The notes: generated by a model from the letters alone, not told the origin. 64,000 nt of DNA from Aselliscus stoliczkanus (GCA_033961575.1 CM066732.1:71710687-71774686); one strand, 5' to 3'; shown: positions 12,290 through 22,444, counted from the first letter of the stretch. Translations and numbers: made by a program.

Positions 12290-12464
12290 CCTTGACTCTC
12301 CTAGAAGACTCTGTCTTCAACTTCTAGAACTTAGTTTAAATGTTACAGCCTCAGAAAGGCCTTCCCTGACTCTGCTATCTAAAAGGACTTCTCCATTATT
12401 TTCTCTCTCTGCACAATTTTGTTCTCAGTATAACCTTTCACAGTTTGTAATTGCTTCAAATATT
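12290..12464 (+). mobile_element. L2-like LINE fragment
   Basis: The text around CAGAAAGGCCTTCCCTGACT, followed by CTCCATTATTTTCTCTCTCT, matches the 3' region of the old mammalian L2 LINE. The element at 12481 inserted at its downstream edge. Confidence 0.6.
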
Positions 12465-13281
12465 CACCTCTTCACTTCTTTTTTTTTTTTTTATTTTATC
12501 TTTTTTTTTATTAGTTTTCAGTGTACAACACAATGCAATAGTTATACTCTTTACCCCCCAAAGTGAAAACCCCCCTCCCCCAGTTCGCCACCCCACTCCC
12601 CCCCATATCATACATATCCATCACAACTCCCCTGACTCGCCTCCACAGCATACTCCACATCCCGTGACCACAAACATATTCAGTTGCAGTTGGCATACAA
12701 TACTATACAACATCAGCTTCAGGTGTACAGTGCAGTGATCAAGCCTCTACTTCATCCATGAAGTGGTCTCCCTAACAAGACATGTGACTATCTGACACGC
12801 CACAAAATTTTTACAACATTATTATATTCCCCGAACTGTGTTTCATATCCCTGTGGCAATATTGTAGTTGTCTATTTATGCTGTCTAATCCCTTCCCCTT
12901 CCCCCCATCCCCACCCCCCTCCCAACTAGCAACCCTCAGTTTTTCCTCTACATCTATGAGTCTGTTTACTTTGATCGTTCACTCAGTTCTTCAGACTCCA
13001 CACACAAGTGAGATCACATGGTACCTGTCCTTCTCCGACTGACTTATTTCTCACAACATAATAGTCTCTTCACAACAATATCAATTACATTCCCAGAACT
13101 GCCCCCATAACCCTGTGGCAACATTGTAGTCCCACATATACTGTCCAAAACCTTCCCCCTCTCCCTCTTCCCCACTCCCTCCCAAACAGCAACCATCAGT
13201 TTTTCCTTTATATCTGCTTGATATGACATCAATCTTCTTAAATTGTCTCTCTGGGTTAGCTTGTTTACCCCTTTCTTTTGT

Positions 13282-14154
13282 TTAAAAAAGTCCTTTTAAC
13301 ATTTCTTGCAATGCTGGCTTGGTGGTAATGAATTCCTTAAGCTTATTCTTTTCTGAGAAGCTCTTTATTTCTCCTTCAATTTTAAGTGATAGCCGTGCGG
13401 GATAGAGCAATCTTGGTTGTAGGCCTTTATTTTGTGTCACTTTGAGTATCTCCTGCCACTCCCTTCTGGCCTGCAGAGTTTCTGTAGACAAGTCAGCTGT
13501 TAGTCTAACAGGATTTCCTTTGTATGTAACCTGCTGTCTTTCTCTTGCAGCCTCTAGGATTCTGTCTCTGTCTTTAACCTTTGCCATTTTCACTATGATG
13601 TGTCTTGGTGTGGACCTGTTTGGGTTCAGCTTGTTTGGAACCCTCTGCACTTCCTGGGCATGTATGTTGATTTCCTTCACCAGGGTAGGGAAGTTTTCAG
13701 TCATTATTTTTTCAAATACCTTTTCAACCCCTTGCTTCTTCTCTTCTCCTTCTGGTATCCCTATGATTCGAAGGTGGTTGCGCTTCATCTTGTCCCATAG
13801 GGCTCTTAAACTATTTTCATTGTTTTTTATTCTTTGGTCTTTTTGCTGTGCCAACTGGGTGAGTTCTGCTATTTTATCTTCCAAATCGCTGATCCGCTCC
13901 TCTGCTTCATCAACTCTACTGGTGATTCCTTCGAGTGTGTTCTTCATTTCAGTTATTGTATTCTTTAGTTCTAACAGGTTGTTTTTTATGGTTTCCCTAT
14001 CTTTCTTTATGTCCTCGCTAAGTTCCTTAAACATTCTTATCATCAGTGTTCTAAACTCTGTCTCTGAAAGGTTGGATCCCTCTGTTTCATTTGGTTCCAT
14101 TTCTGGAGGTTTCTTCTGATCTTTTACTTGTGACATGTTTCTTTGTTTCCCCAT
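13282..14154 (-). CDS. L1 ORF1 protein (ORF1p), intact, 290 aa
   Basis: ORF1p is the RNA-binding, trimer-forming chaperone of L1 ribonucleoprotein particles in the cytoplasm. I start it at the Met of MGKQRNMSQ (14154). An upstream Met in the same frame (14232) lies in the 5'UTR and is not conserved in the other copies. In order there is a Lys/Glu-rich N-terminus, a heptad-rich coiled coil at about residues 40-115 (KNTITEMKNTLEGITSRVDE), an RRM-like domain at about 120-205 and a C-terminal domain ending PALQEMLKGLF. The sequence RRNHLRIIG-type block and the ARERQQ region are typical RNA-contact regions. No stop or frameshift is present over the full length, unlike the ORF1 copies at 21.6, 32.2, 34.7 and 58.1 kb. 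The length is shorter than human ORF1p (338 aa), but the decayed homologues here have the same extent. Confidence 0.85.
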   Translation of the reverse strand: MGKQRNMSQVKDQKKPPEMEPNETEGSNLSETEFRTLMIRMFKELSEDIKKDRETIKNNLLELKNTITEMKNTLEGITSRVDEAEERISDLEDKIAELTQLAQQKDQRIKNNENSLRALWDKMKRNHLRIIGIPEGEEKKQGVEKVFEKIMTENFPTLVKEINIHAQEVQRVPNKLNPNRSTPRHIIVKMAKVKDRDRILEAARERQQVTYKGNPVRLTADLSTETLQARREWQEILKVTQNKGLQPRLLYPARLSLKIEGEIKSFSEKNKLKEFITTKPALQEMLKGLF

Positions 14155-15269
14155 TCTGGCTGTCGCTCTGGGATTGCTTTGATGTATTAGATAGATCACC
14201 AGGAGAGCCCTGGCTGGATCATGCAGGCACAAAGCTCACAGCCCAACACTCCCAGGAGAACTCCCAGTCTCAGCCTGTCCCAATCAGCCGCTCGCAGATC
14301 AGGCCGAGCAGCCCGACAACCAATCACCAGCCTGGCAACTCTGCAAGCGCAGTGTGGAAAGCAGACACCCAAGGCGGCTTGCGTGCTCCCGAGTCTCAAT
14401 GAGCAGCCTGTTGGAGTCGGATCACTCCCACTAGGCGTTTCCCTGGCAACACAGCACAAGCCGAGCGGAGGGTGGGGATCCGAGGTGGCTCGCGCACTCC
14501 CGGGTCTCAGTGAGCTGCCGTAGGAGCCGGAGGGCACCGCCCTATGTTTCCGTGGCAACGCAGTATAAGCTGGGCTGAGGGTGGGGATCCAAGGCCGCAG
14601 GCGCACACGCACACACACGTAATTCTGCGCCAATTCCACCAGACCAATGAGGTCTCGGACCTGATCCTTCGTGGGAGGGCCCAAGCCCGACAAAATGGCG
14701 CCCTCCTTACACCACTCGCGTGCAAGCTCCACACCACGGGAACAACAATCCAAAAACCTCCAGCCTTTGCACCAAAGGTGCTCAGCTCAGTCCGGCCCCG
14801 CAGGCTCCCGGCTCACACAGCCACTCCCTCCATCAGGAACCAGGTAAGTGCTCACCGGCGAGCAAGCCTGGGCACCGGCCCCACTGATTCTCCAGCCGCT
14901 CTTAGCCTCACCAAGCTGAGGAAAGAGAGTCCTTACTAATTTATTGCCAGCTATCTTAGAACTCCTCTTCCCGGCAAAGGAGCTCTGGGCTGGTGAGCTT
15001 GGGGTGCAGCCGGAGGGTCTCTCCCCCAACCAGACAAGCTTCCCACGGCTGGGGCTTCCCTCACGGGGCTCGCCCTCTCTCGTCTCCGCCCGTCCTACCA
15101 GACCCGACGTGGCCTCCTCTTTAAGTTCTTCGTTTAGTGGTTCTGTTCCTCCAGTGTTCCGGGGACCTCCAGGGTTGAATGCTGTAAAATTTGCTTGTAA
15201 TTTTGGTGTGATCCTGGGAGGCAGTTAGCACAGCGTCTGTCTATTGCGCCATTTTACCGGAAGTTCCCC
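14155..15269 (-). promoter_or_regulatory. L1 5'UTR (promoter region) of the 12.5-kb element, intron-like segment absent
   Basis: GC- and CpG-rich leader that acts as an internal promoter in L1s. The 5' terminus reads (minus strand) GGTAAAATGGCG near the outer edge. The region 14370-14590 holds two tandem units with about 111-bp spacing (marker CAAGG at 14370, 14481 and 14590). The junction at 14199/14200 joins the exon-like ends directly. The complete L1s have 439-483 bp more at this point. Confidence 0.75.
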
Positions 15270-15309
15270 CACCTCTTCACTTCTTATTGTCCTTTACGAG
15301 ATACTGAAG

Positions 15310-15720
15310 GACTAAAAATTTTTCATTCAAATGCTGTGCATCTACCACCTCTGTCTAGTTCCAAAACAGTTCCATCACTCCATAGTAAAACCCCCTGCCC
15401 ACTAAGTAGCTTCTCCCCATTCCTCCTTCCTCCTAGCCCCTAGTAGTCATCAAGCTGCATTCAGTCTGTATGGATCTATCTGTTCTAAGTATTTTATATA
15501 AACGGAGCCATACAATATGTGACTCTTCGTGTCCAGTTTCTTTCACTTAGCATAATGTTTCAGAGGTTCATCCACATTGTAACATGTTATGGTTAAATAA
15601 TAATCCATTAGATGTATGTGCCACAGTTTGTTTATCCATTTATTCATTGATGGACATTTGTGCTATTTCTATCTTTTGGCTATTATGAATAATTACATTC
15701 ATATTTTTCTAAAAAACTAA
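15310..15720 (-). mobile_element. L1 3'-end fragment, older
   Basis: The inverse complement contains the L1 ORF2 C-terminal and 3' signature: a GTCCATCAATGAATAAATGG-type segment, then the text encoding 'ATGGAT...' and the AAGTGAAAGAAACTGGACAC-type region. Frames are broken. It has no relation to the adjacent young element. Confidence 0.7.
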
Positions 15721-16789
15721 ATATATTAGAGACACATGTTGAAGTATTTCCAGGTTAAATGATAAAAGATATTTAGATTTTGCTCCAAAACACCTAGCCA
15801 AGGTGACTTTAGGAACATGGCGACATGAGGGGTCCCCCTTGATCTCTCCCACTGAAGTTACAACAAGCTGAACAGCTATTAATTCAACAAAGGATTCCCT
15901 GCATGACTCACAAACACATAGATGTTGAAACATCTAAAGGTGGAAGAATTGGGGTGAACAGGGGAGAAGGGAAGAAAGAAGAGCAGAGACGGGGGCAGAA
16001 ATGCAGCCAGAGCTCACTGTGGTCCCAGGAGAAGGGAGGACTGAGACTGCAGGAGCACAGTCTGTGGCCCCAACAATCCTGCCTGAGGGATCAGCATACA
16101 ACATGGTGAACTCAGCAGAGCAGAGACCTCCAGGAAAAGTCCAAAAACAAAAGCATGACAACTGTGGTCTAACAGTCCTCACTACCAGGCAGAAAACAAA
16201 GCCTCAGAACCTGGCCTCCACTCTCCCTGCCCCCACCCTCCCAGAGCTCACCTCCCCTGCACACTTACAGTGCTAATAGCAGGCCCCAGAAGAAACTGTA
16301 GCAATGTTGGATTAAAGCACAGAATATCTACAGCCCTCAGAACTGGAGAGATCAACAGTTTCTGAGAGGCAGATGCACACTTGGGCTAATTCCAGTCACA
16401 AGGAAGGAGATATAGGGGTGAGGCAGCTGTGATCTAGCCATATCATTTCTTGGAGAACCAAATCACAAACACATCAGCAGCCTCTCACAGCCCACCCTGA
16501 TCCCAACTTCCATGGCTGATTTCAGATGGGGCACCCAGAGCTGCTGAGGTGCATAGCTCTGCATCTGTCTGAATTTGCAAAGGAGAATGGAGATTAGACG
16601 CATGCTGAAGAAAAAGGACTACTGTGTATATGAATCTTTCTTTTACATAAACTTAATGGTAACTACTCAAAGAAAAATCCAGAAATGAGGTATATAACAT
16701 CAAAAAAGAAGAAACAGAGGGAAAAATCATAGAATACCACCACACTGAAATAACAGACAGGAACAAAAAGGCAAAGAAACAATGGAGAC

Positions 16790-18564
16790 ACTGAGCCACC
16801 AGACAACAAAAGATAAAATGATAGGAAATCCTCACATATCAATAATCACCTTAAATGTAAATGGACTGAACTCACCAATAAAATGTCACAGAGCAGCAGA
16901 TTGGATCAAAAAACAAAACCCAACCATTTGCTGCTTCCAAGAGATGCATCTCAGCTACAAGGACAAAGATAGACTCAATGTGAAAGGTTGGAAATCAATA
17001 CTCCACGCAAATGGCATCCAGAGAAACGCAGGTATAGCCATAGTTTGATGAAACAGACTTCAGGATAAAAAAGGTAACAAGAGACAAAGATGGACATTTC
17101 ATAATGAAAGAAGACAATACATCAAGAAGACATAACACTTACTAATGTATATGCTCCCAATCAGAGAGCAACAAAATATAAAAAGCAATTACTAACAGAA
17201 CGAACCAAAGGGAAAAACTGACAAAAACAAAATTATAGTAGGGAACCTAAATACTCCATTCACAGCTATGGATAGATCATCCAAACAGAAAATCAGTAAG
17301 GAACTATCAGCCTTAAATTACACATTAGATCAAATGGACATAATTGACATTTAAAGAGCACTTCATCCTAGAATATAAGACTATACATTCTTTTCTAATG
17401 CACATGGAATATTCTCAAACATAGAACATATTCTGGAACACAAAACCATTGGGTTATCGGAAAAGTCATGGCACATTTTTTCTATGTTTTTCGTTGCAAA
17501 AATGCTTCATGACTTTTCCGACAACCCAATAGCATCAGCAAATTTAAGAAGACTGAAATAATGCCATGCATATTCTCTGACCACAATGCTTTGAAATTGG
17601 AGATGAACTCCAAAAAAGAAAGCAAGAAAAACCACAAATATGTGTTGATGAAATAACATGCTACCAAAGAGCGACTGGGTCACAGAAGAAATAAAAGGAG
17701 AAATCAAAGTATACATAATAACAAATCACAATGAAAATACATCATATCAAAATTACTGGGATGCAGCAAAAGCAGTATTAAGAGGGAAATTTATATCATT
17801 ACAGGCCTATCTTAAGAAACAAGAAAAATTGCAAATAAACAACCTAACATTATGTCTTAAAGAACTAAAAAAGAACAAAAGAAACCCAAAGTCAGCAGAA
17901 GGAAGGAAATAATAAAATTTAGAGCAGAGTTAAATGAAGTAGAGGACAAGAACACAATAGAAAAGAAAAAATTAATGCAACAAACAGCTGGTCCTTTGAA
18001 AAGATTAATAAAATTGACAAATCCCTGACTAGACTCACTAAGGAAAAATGAGAAAAGATGCAAATAAAATCAGAAATGAAAGAGAAGTTACCATGGTTAC
18101 CACAGAAATACAAAGGACCATACGAGAATATTATGAAGGACTATATGCCACCAAATTCCATAACCTAGAAAAAAATGGACAAGTTCTTAACAACATATAA
18201 CCTTCCAAGACTAAGTCACAAATAATTGGAAAATCTTAGTGGACCAATCAACAGTAAGGGAATTGAAACAATCATCCAAAACCTCCCCAAACCAAAAGTT
18301 CAGGACCAGGTGGTTTCACTAGTGAATTCTAACAAACATTCAAAGATGATTTAATACCTGTATTCCTTACACTCTACCAAAAAAATGAAGAAGAGGCAAT
18401 ACTTCCTAACTCATTTTATGAGGCCAACATTACCATGATACCAAAACCTGGTAAGAATAACACAGAAAAAAGAAAACTTTAGACAAATATCTCTGATGAA
18501 CATAGACACAAAAAATCCTAAACAAAATACCAGGAAGGATACAACAATACATTAAAAATATTAC
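16790..18564 (+). pseudogene. L1 ORF2 remnant (endonuclease and part of reverse transcriptase)
   Basis: The N-terminal region reads as TLNVNGLNSPIKCHRAADWI, followed by CFQEMHLSYKDKDRLNVKGW. This corresponds to the endonuclease N-terminus with the catalytic Glu in the QE(T/M)HL motif. Later fragments recall the linker and the first reverse-transcriptase blocks. Frameshifts at about 17048 and beyond, the MITE and the missing 3' half make it non-functional. Confidence 0.75.
17449..17529. mobile_element. 80-bp palindromic mariner MITE
   Basis: The left arm TTGGGTTATCGGAAAAGTCA and the right arm TGACTTTTCCGACAACCCAA are inverse complements with one mismatch, around a short centre. It is followed by TA, and the L1 text continues across it. 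Size and design match the MADE1 style of MITE (two fused mariner ends), but the ends differ from the 1.3-kb mariners in this window. Confidence 0.85.
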
Positions 18565-18627
18565 ACAGGGGGTGCCAAAAAAATGTATATGCATTTTAAG
18601 AAAAAACTGTATTAAAATTGTAATACA
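18565..18627. mobile_element. Truncated MITE end (same family as 733-939)
   Basis: CAGGGGGTGCCAAAAAAATG and the following text match the left half of the MITE at 733-939. It breaks off where the SINE begins. Confidence 0.6.
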
Positions 18628-19140
18628 TGGGCCAGCTGAGTGGCTCAGTTGGTTAAGAGTTGGCTTACAGTGAGTGTTCTGAGCAACAGGGCTACCAGTT
18701 CAATTCCCACATGGGCCAGTGAACGCTGCTCCCTAGCTGAGCTGTCGCTGAGCTGCCAACAGGTGGCAGGATGGCTCAGCTGGTGTAACAACTAGATTGC
18801 CTACTCAATGGTGGGCTACGCTCACCCGCAACTAAAGATTGAACGCGGCACCTTGAGCTGAGCTGCCGCCCAGATGGCACAGTGGTTAGGGCATGCACTC
18901 TTACCAAAAAGGCTGCTGGTTTGACTCCCGCATGGGATGGTGGCTATGCCTACCTGCAACTAAGATTGAACACAGCACCTTGAGCTTAGAGGCCACGAGC
19001 TGCCAATGGGAAGTCAGGTGGCGACTGGCATCCTCCACAATGAAGACTGAAGAACAACTTGGCTGGCCCCCTCCCCCAATTCCCCAACAGTGTTCCCCTT
19101 CCCCCAATTTCCCAATAAAATCTTTAAAAAAAAAAAAAAA
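18628..19140 (+). mobile_element. Trimeric tRNA-like SINE, about 510 bp
   Basis: Three tRNA-like modules follow one another. Module 1 starts GGGCCAGCTGAGTGGCTCAG with B box GGTTCAATTCC. Module 2 is near ATGGCTCAGCTGGTGTAAC. Module 3 is near CAGATGGCACAGTGG with B box GGTTTGACTCC. The tail CCCCAATAAAATCTTT plus poly-A is shared with the long SINE type. A related copy is at 50023-50505. Confidence 0.8.
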
Positions 19141-20155
19141 GAATTGTTTTCGTTGAGGCTTGGGAAACAGAACATCTGAATTTAAACTGTTTTGTTTTTA
19201 TAAGACTAATAATATATTCTACTAGTATTCCCTCTTATCCCTGCCCCCTCAAAATATCATATACACGTATGCAGAATAGGTGCCATGGCCAGAGAATGGC
19301 CATGGGGAAGAAAATACTGTGCAAAGTTATTAAAATGCTGACTAGAGCCTAATGAGGAAAATATAATAAAATTTTGTCTCCACCAAGTAAAAGAGAAAGA
19401 AAACAATTTTATGAATGAATAAGCACTAACCCAGAATGTGACATACACCACTGGCAATCTGCCAAAAGGTTGCAAAGATACATCGAAATCTCACCCTTCA
19501 TATAGCCAAGCAGATACAACCCATTGCAGACATGTTCTCAAGAGAAACAATAACTAGACTGCAGGAGGATTTGGCAGCACTATTTGTCACACATATTTCA
19601 TCCAAAATTCATTTGGTAGTTGGGGTGCCACTTGCATTAGCTTATTGGTATTTTTCCAGCCGAAAAATAAACTTCTTATACCTTTACAAGAGGTAGTTTT
19701 GCAACTTGGAGGGAGGGATTCCCCAATACTAGGCTCCTACCTTCTCGGAGGCTGGGACATAAGGGCAGTATCTTCCTTGACTATATTTCAAAGATGTAAT
19801 TCCCAGATCCTGGCTAGAGACACATTTAGCTTTTTAAAAAGTATGCATACATTTCAAAAGAGAAAGAATGAAGTTATAAGTTTGCTAAAGTAAATGTTCT
19901 AACAAAACGGAGGAGGAGTCTTCCCTTATTTTCAAAATTAAGAGAATGACGCCTATTTTTCCATCTGTATTTTCCACTACAAGCCCTTGTGGTAGAAAAA
20001 GACATAAGAAATGAGATTATTTCATTGTAAGTCACCATTATAGTGCTTTGTTCCCAAAATGTGTGTGATATAAGCTTATGTAACAGAATGTATTCAAAAG
20101 TCAAGAAATAAATATGCAGTTTACATTACGTGCACATGACAAAGTCCACTGGAGC
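19141..20155. other. Unique sequence, no gene seen
   Basis: No recognised repeat or credible exon. The short frames present are AT-biased and lack family resemblance. Confidence 0.45.
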
Positions 20156-20159
20156 AGAT

Positions 20160-20320
20160 CTGCTCAGACTTTAATATGCATTTTAATCAGCTGGAGATCT
20201 CGTTGAACCAGATTCTGACTCATTAGATCTCGGGTGAAGTCTGAAATTCTGCACTTCCAACAAGCTTTCCGGCAAAGCTCATGCTGGCGATCTACTATTG
20301 CCATGCAGTGAGTGTCAAGG
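20160..20320 (+). mobile_element. MER5-like hAT (Charlie) fragment
   Basis: TTTTAATCAGCTGGAGATCT and the later TTCTGCACTTCCAACAAGCT match the MER5 consensus in plus orientation. Both ends are degraded. Confidence 0.6.
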
Positions 20321-20324
20321 CTCT

Positions 20325-20480
20325 GTATCAGTTATTCTCAAAGTTTAGTCCCCAAAGCAGCAGCCTTACCCAGAAACTTAGAAATTCAGGCTCCTAGGCC
20401 TAGACCCAGGCTACTGAATCAGAAACTATTCTGAATTGTAACAAGTCCTTTCAGTCATTTTGGCGCATGCTACGATGTGA
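20325..20480 (-). mobile_element. MER5-like hAT fragment, inverted
   Basis: Text containing TTATTCTCAAAGTTTAGTCC at one end and CTACTGAATCAGAAACTATT inside matches MER5. It runs head-on against the neighbouring copies, but strand is less certain than identity. Confidence 0.5.
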
Positions 20481-20494
20481 TAACTCCTGCTGTA

Positions 20495-20675
20495 CAAAGA
20501 TGGATGGCTCTCAAATTTACATGAACACTGGAATAACATGGGAAGCTTTCAAAACTAACATGTGCATCCAACCCAGATATCCTGATTTCACTGGCATGGG
20601 GCAAGACCTAGGAGTTTTTACATGTCCCCAGGTGATTCTAATATGAAGCAAAGTTTGAGAACCACTGAACTACTG
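20495..20675 (+). mobile_element. MER5-like hAT fragment
   Basis: It runs from GGCTCTCAAATTTACATGAA to AAGTTTGAGAACCACTGAAC. The end GTTTGAGAACCACTG is the diagnostic MER5 terminus. Confidence 0.7.
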
Positions 20676-20677
20676 TA

Positions 20678-20792
20678 GAACGTAAGCTCCACACAAGCAA
20701 GAATTTGGTCATTGCTGAATCCTACATGCTTAGAACAATGTCTGGCACTAGTTGACATCCCATTAATATTTATTGAATGAATAAATGAATAA
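20678..20792 (+). mobile_element. L2 LINE 3' end
   Basis: CGTAAGCTCCACACAAGCAA leads to CAATGTCTGGCACTAG and ends ATATTTATTGAATGAATAAA, the classic L2 3' terminus with its short tandem tail. Confidence 0.8.
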
Positions 20793-20903
20793 AAGGATGA
20801 GCAGAGAACCAACCCTGAGTTACTATAAAAACATTTTGCTCTGGGATATACAGAGGAAATATTCTATTTGTCATCCTACTCTCCATCAGTTTTTCCTTTA
20901 TAT

Positions 20904-21541
20904 CTGCTTGATATGATTTCAGTCTTCTTAAATTTACTGAGACTTGTTTTGTGGCCTAACATGTGGTCTATCTTGGAAAATGTTCCATGTGCACTTGAGA
21001 AGAATATGTATTCTGTTGTTTCGAGGTGAAATGCTCTAAAAATATTGATGAAATCCAGCTGGTCTCAAGTGTCATTTAAGGCCACTCTTTCTGTGTTGAT
21101 TTTCTGTCTGGAGGATCTGTCCATTGGTGACAATGGGGTGTTGAAGTCCCTTACTACAATAGTGTTACTGTTGATCTCTGTCTTTATGTCTGTCAAAATC
21201 TGTTTTATATAATTAGGAGCTCCTATGTTCGGTGTATAGATGTTTATTAGGGTTATAGTGCCCTTCTTTGTCTTTTATTGTAGTCTTCATTTTAAAGTCT
21301 ATTTTGTCCAAAACAAGCATTGTTACTCCAGCTTTTTCTCTCATTTCCATTTGCAAGAAATATCTTATTCCATCCCTTTACTTTCAATCTATGTGTGTCT
21401 TTTGTTCTGAGATGAGTCTCTTGTAAACAGCATATACATGGGTCCTATTTTCTTATCCATTCAGCCACTCTGTCTTTTGATTGGAGCGTTTAGCCCATTC
21501 ACATTTAAAGTGATTATTGATAGGTGCATATGTATTGCCAT
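20904..21541 (-). pseudogene. L1 ORF2 endonuclease fragment
   Basis: It starts at the ATG at 21541 (minus strand), which gives the expected NVNGLN-type N-terminus. It covers the QETHL region and ends just after the KFKKTEIIS-type text. The catalytic SDH motif, which lies a few residues further on in the complete L1s, is not included. Frames are broken by small indels and a stop. Without the SDH motif and the reverse transcriptase it could not act as a target-nicking enzyme. Confidence 0.8.
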
Positions 21542-21591
21542 TTTGTTATTTGTAACCTTCTTGGGTTACCTTGTTTTCCCCTTTCTTCTGT

Positions 21592-22444
21592 TTAAAAAGG
21601 CCCTTTTAACATTTCCTGCACTGCTGGCTTGGTGGTAATGAATTCCTTAAGTTTATTATTTTCTGAGAAGCTCTTCATCTCTCCTTCAATTTTAAGTGAT
21701 AGCTGTGCTGGTAGAGCAATCTTGGTTATAGACCTTTATTTTCATCACTTTCAATATCTCCGGCCACTCCCTTCTGGCCTGCAGAGTTTCTTAGAGAAGT
21801 CAGCTGTTAGTCTTATAGGAGTTCCTTTGTATGTTACGTGCTGTCTTTCTCTTGTGGCTTTTAGGATTCTGTCTTTTGCCAATTTAACTATGATGTGTCT
21901 TGGTGTGGACCTGTCTGGGTTCAGCTTGTTTGGAACTCTCTGCACTTCCTGGGCTTCCATGGTGATTTCCTTCACCAGGGTAAGGAAGTTTTCAGTCATT
22001 ACTTCTTCAAATACATTCTCAATCCCTTGCTTCTTCTCTTCTTCCAGTATTCCTGTGATTTAAAAATTGTTACATTTCACATTGTCCCATAGGGCTCTTA
22101 AACTATTTTCATTGTTTTTTATTCTTTTGTCTTTTTGTTGTTCTAACTGGGTAAATTCTATTTTGTCTTCCAAATTGCTGATCCAATCCTCTGCTTCATC
22201 TACTCTACTGGTGATTTCTTCGAATGTGTTCTTCATTTCAGTTATTGTATTCTTTAGTTCTAACTGGGTGCTTTTCATGATTTCTCTATCCTTCCTTATG
22301 TCCTCACTAAGTTCCTTAAACATTCTTATCATCCAGTGTTCTAAACTCTGTCTCTGAAAGGTTGGATCCTTCTGTTTCATTTAGTTCCATTTCTAGAGGT
22401 TTCTTCTGATCTTCTACTTGGGACATGTTTCTTTGATTCCTCAT
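21592..22444 (-). pseudogene. L1 ORF1, frameshifted
   Basis: Homologous to the intact ORF1 at 13282-14154. It starts MRNQRNMSQVEDQKKPLE at 22444. A frameshift follows the SETEFRTL block, and further breaks occur near 22060 and 21760. Coiled coil, RRM and C-terminal domain are all still recognisable in separate frames. Confidence 0.85.

Larger units (their letters stand above)
12481..15269 (-). mobile_element. Non-autonomous L1-derived element with intact ORF1 and no ORF2 core
   Basis: Read on the minus strand the order is: CpG-rich 5'UTR (15269-14155), ORF1 (14154-13282), about 30 bp left over from the ORF2 endonuclease region (about 13213-13242), a first partial 3'UTR (about 13198-13074), the last codons of ORF2 plus a second 3'UTR (about 13073-12495) and a poly-A tail (T-rich at 12481-12510). 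The exact 16-bp target-site duplication CACCTCTTCACTTCTT lies at 12465-12480 and 15270-15285, so it inserted as one unit. Reverse transcriptase is absent, so it relied on enzymes supplied by other L1s. The perfect duplication, many CpGs and an open ORF1 indicate youth. Confidence 0.92.
15797..18564 (+). mobile_element. Old L1 with 5'UTR and partial ORF2 but no ORF1
   Basis: The 5' end resembles L1 starts (AACATGGCGACATGAGGGG). About 1 kb of leader is followed directly by ORF2 text (AATAATCACCTTAAATGTAA near 16840). No coiled-coil or RRM ORF1 text is found between. ORF2 continues through endonuclease and early reverse-transcriptase regions to 18564 with many frame breaks. An 80-bp MITE sits at 17449-17529. 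The 3' part is missing; a MITE fragment and a long SINE abut its end. Confidence 0.75.

Noticed and set aside
13442..14119. 225-codon plus-strand open frame
   Set aside because: It is the antisense shadow of L1 ORF1; hydrophobic composition results from reading the coiled-coil codons backwards.
12465..15285. CRISPR or other prokaryotic system
   Set aside because: The window has no operons, ribosome-binding sites or spaced direct repeats; all repeat structure is explained by eukaryotic retroelements.
20889..20914. The endonuclease-to-3'UTR junction as a second spliced intron
   Set aside because: The donor side in complete L1s reads AAGCATCTTC with no GT, and the acceptor side does not fit a single AG border. 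Deletion in a common ancestor is simpler.
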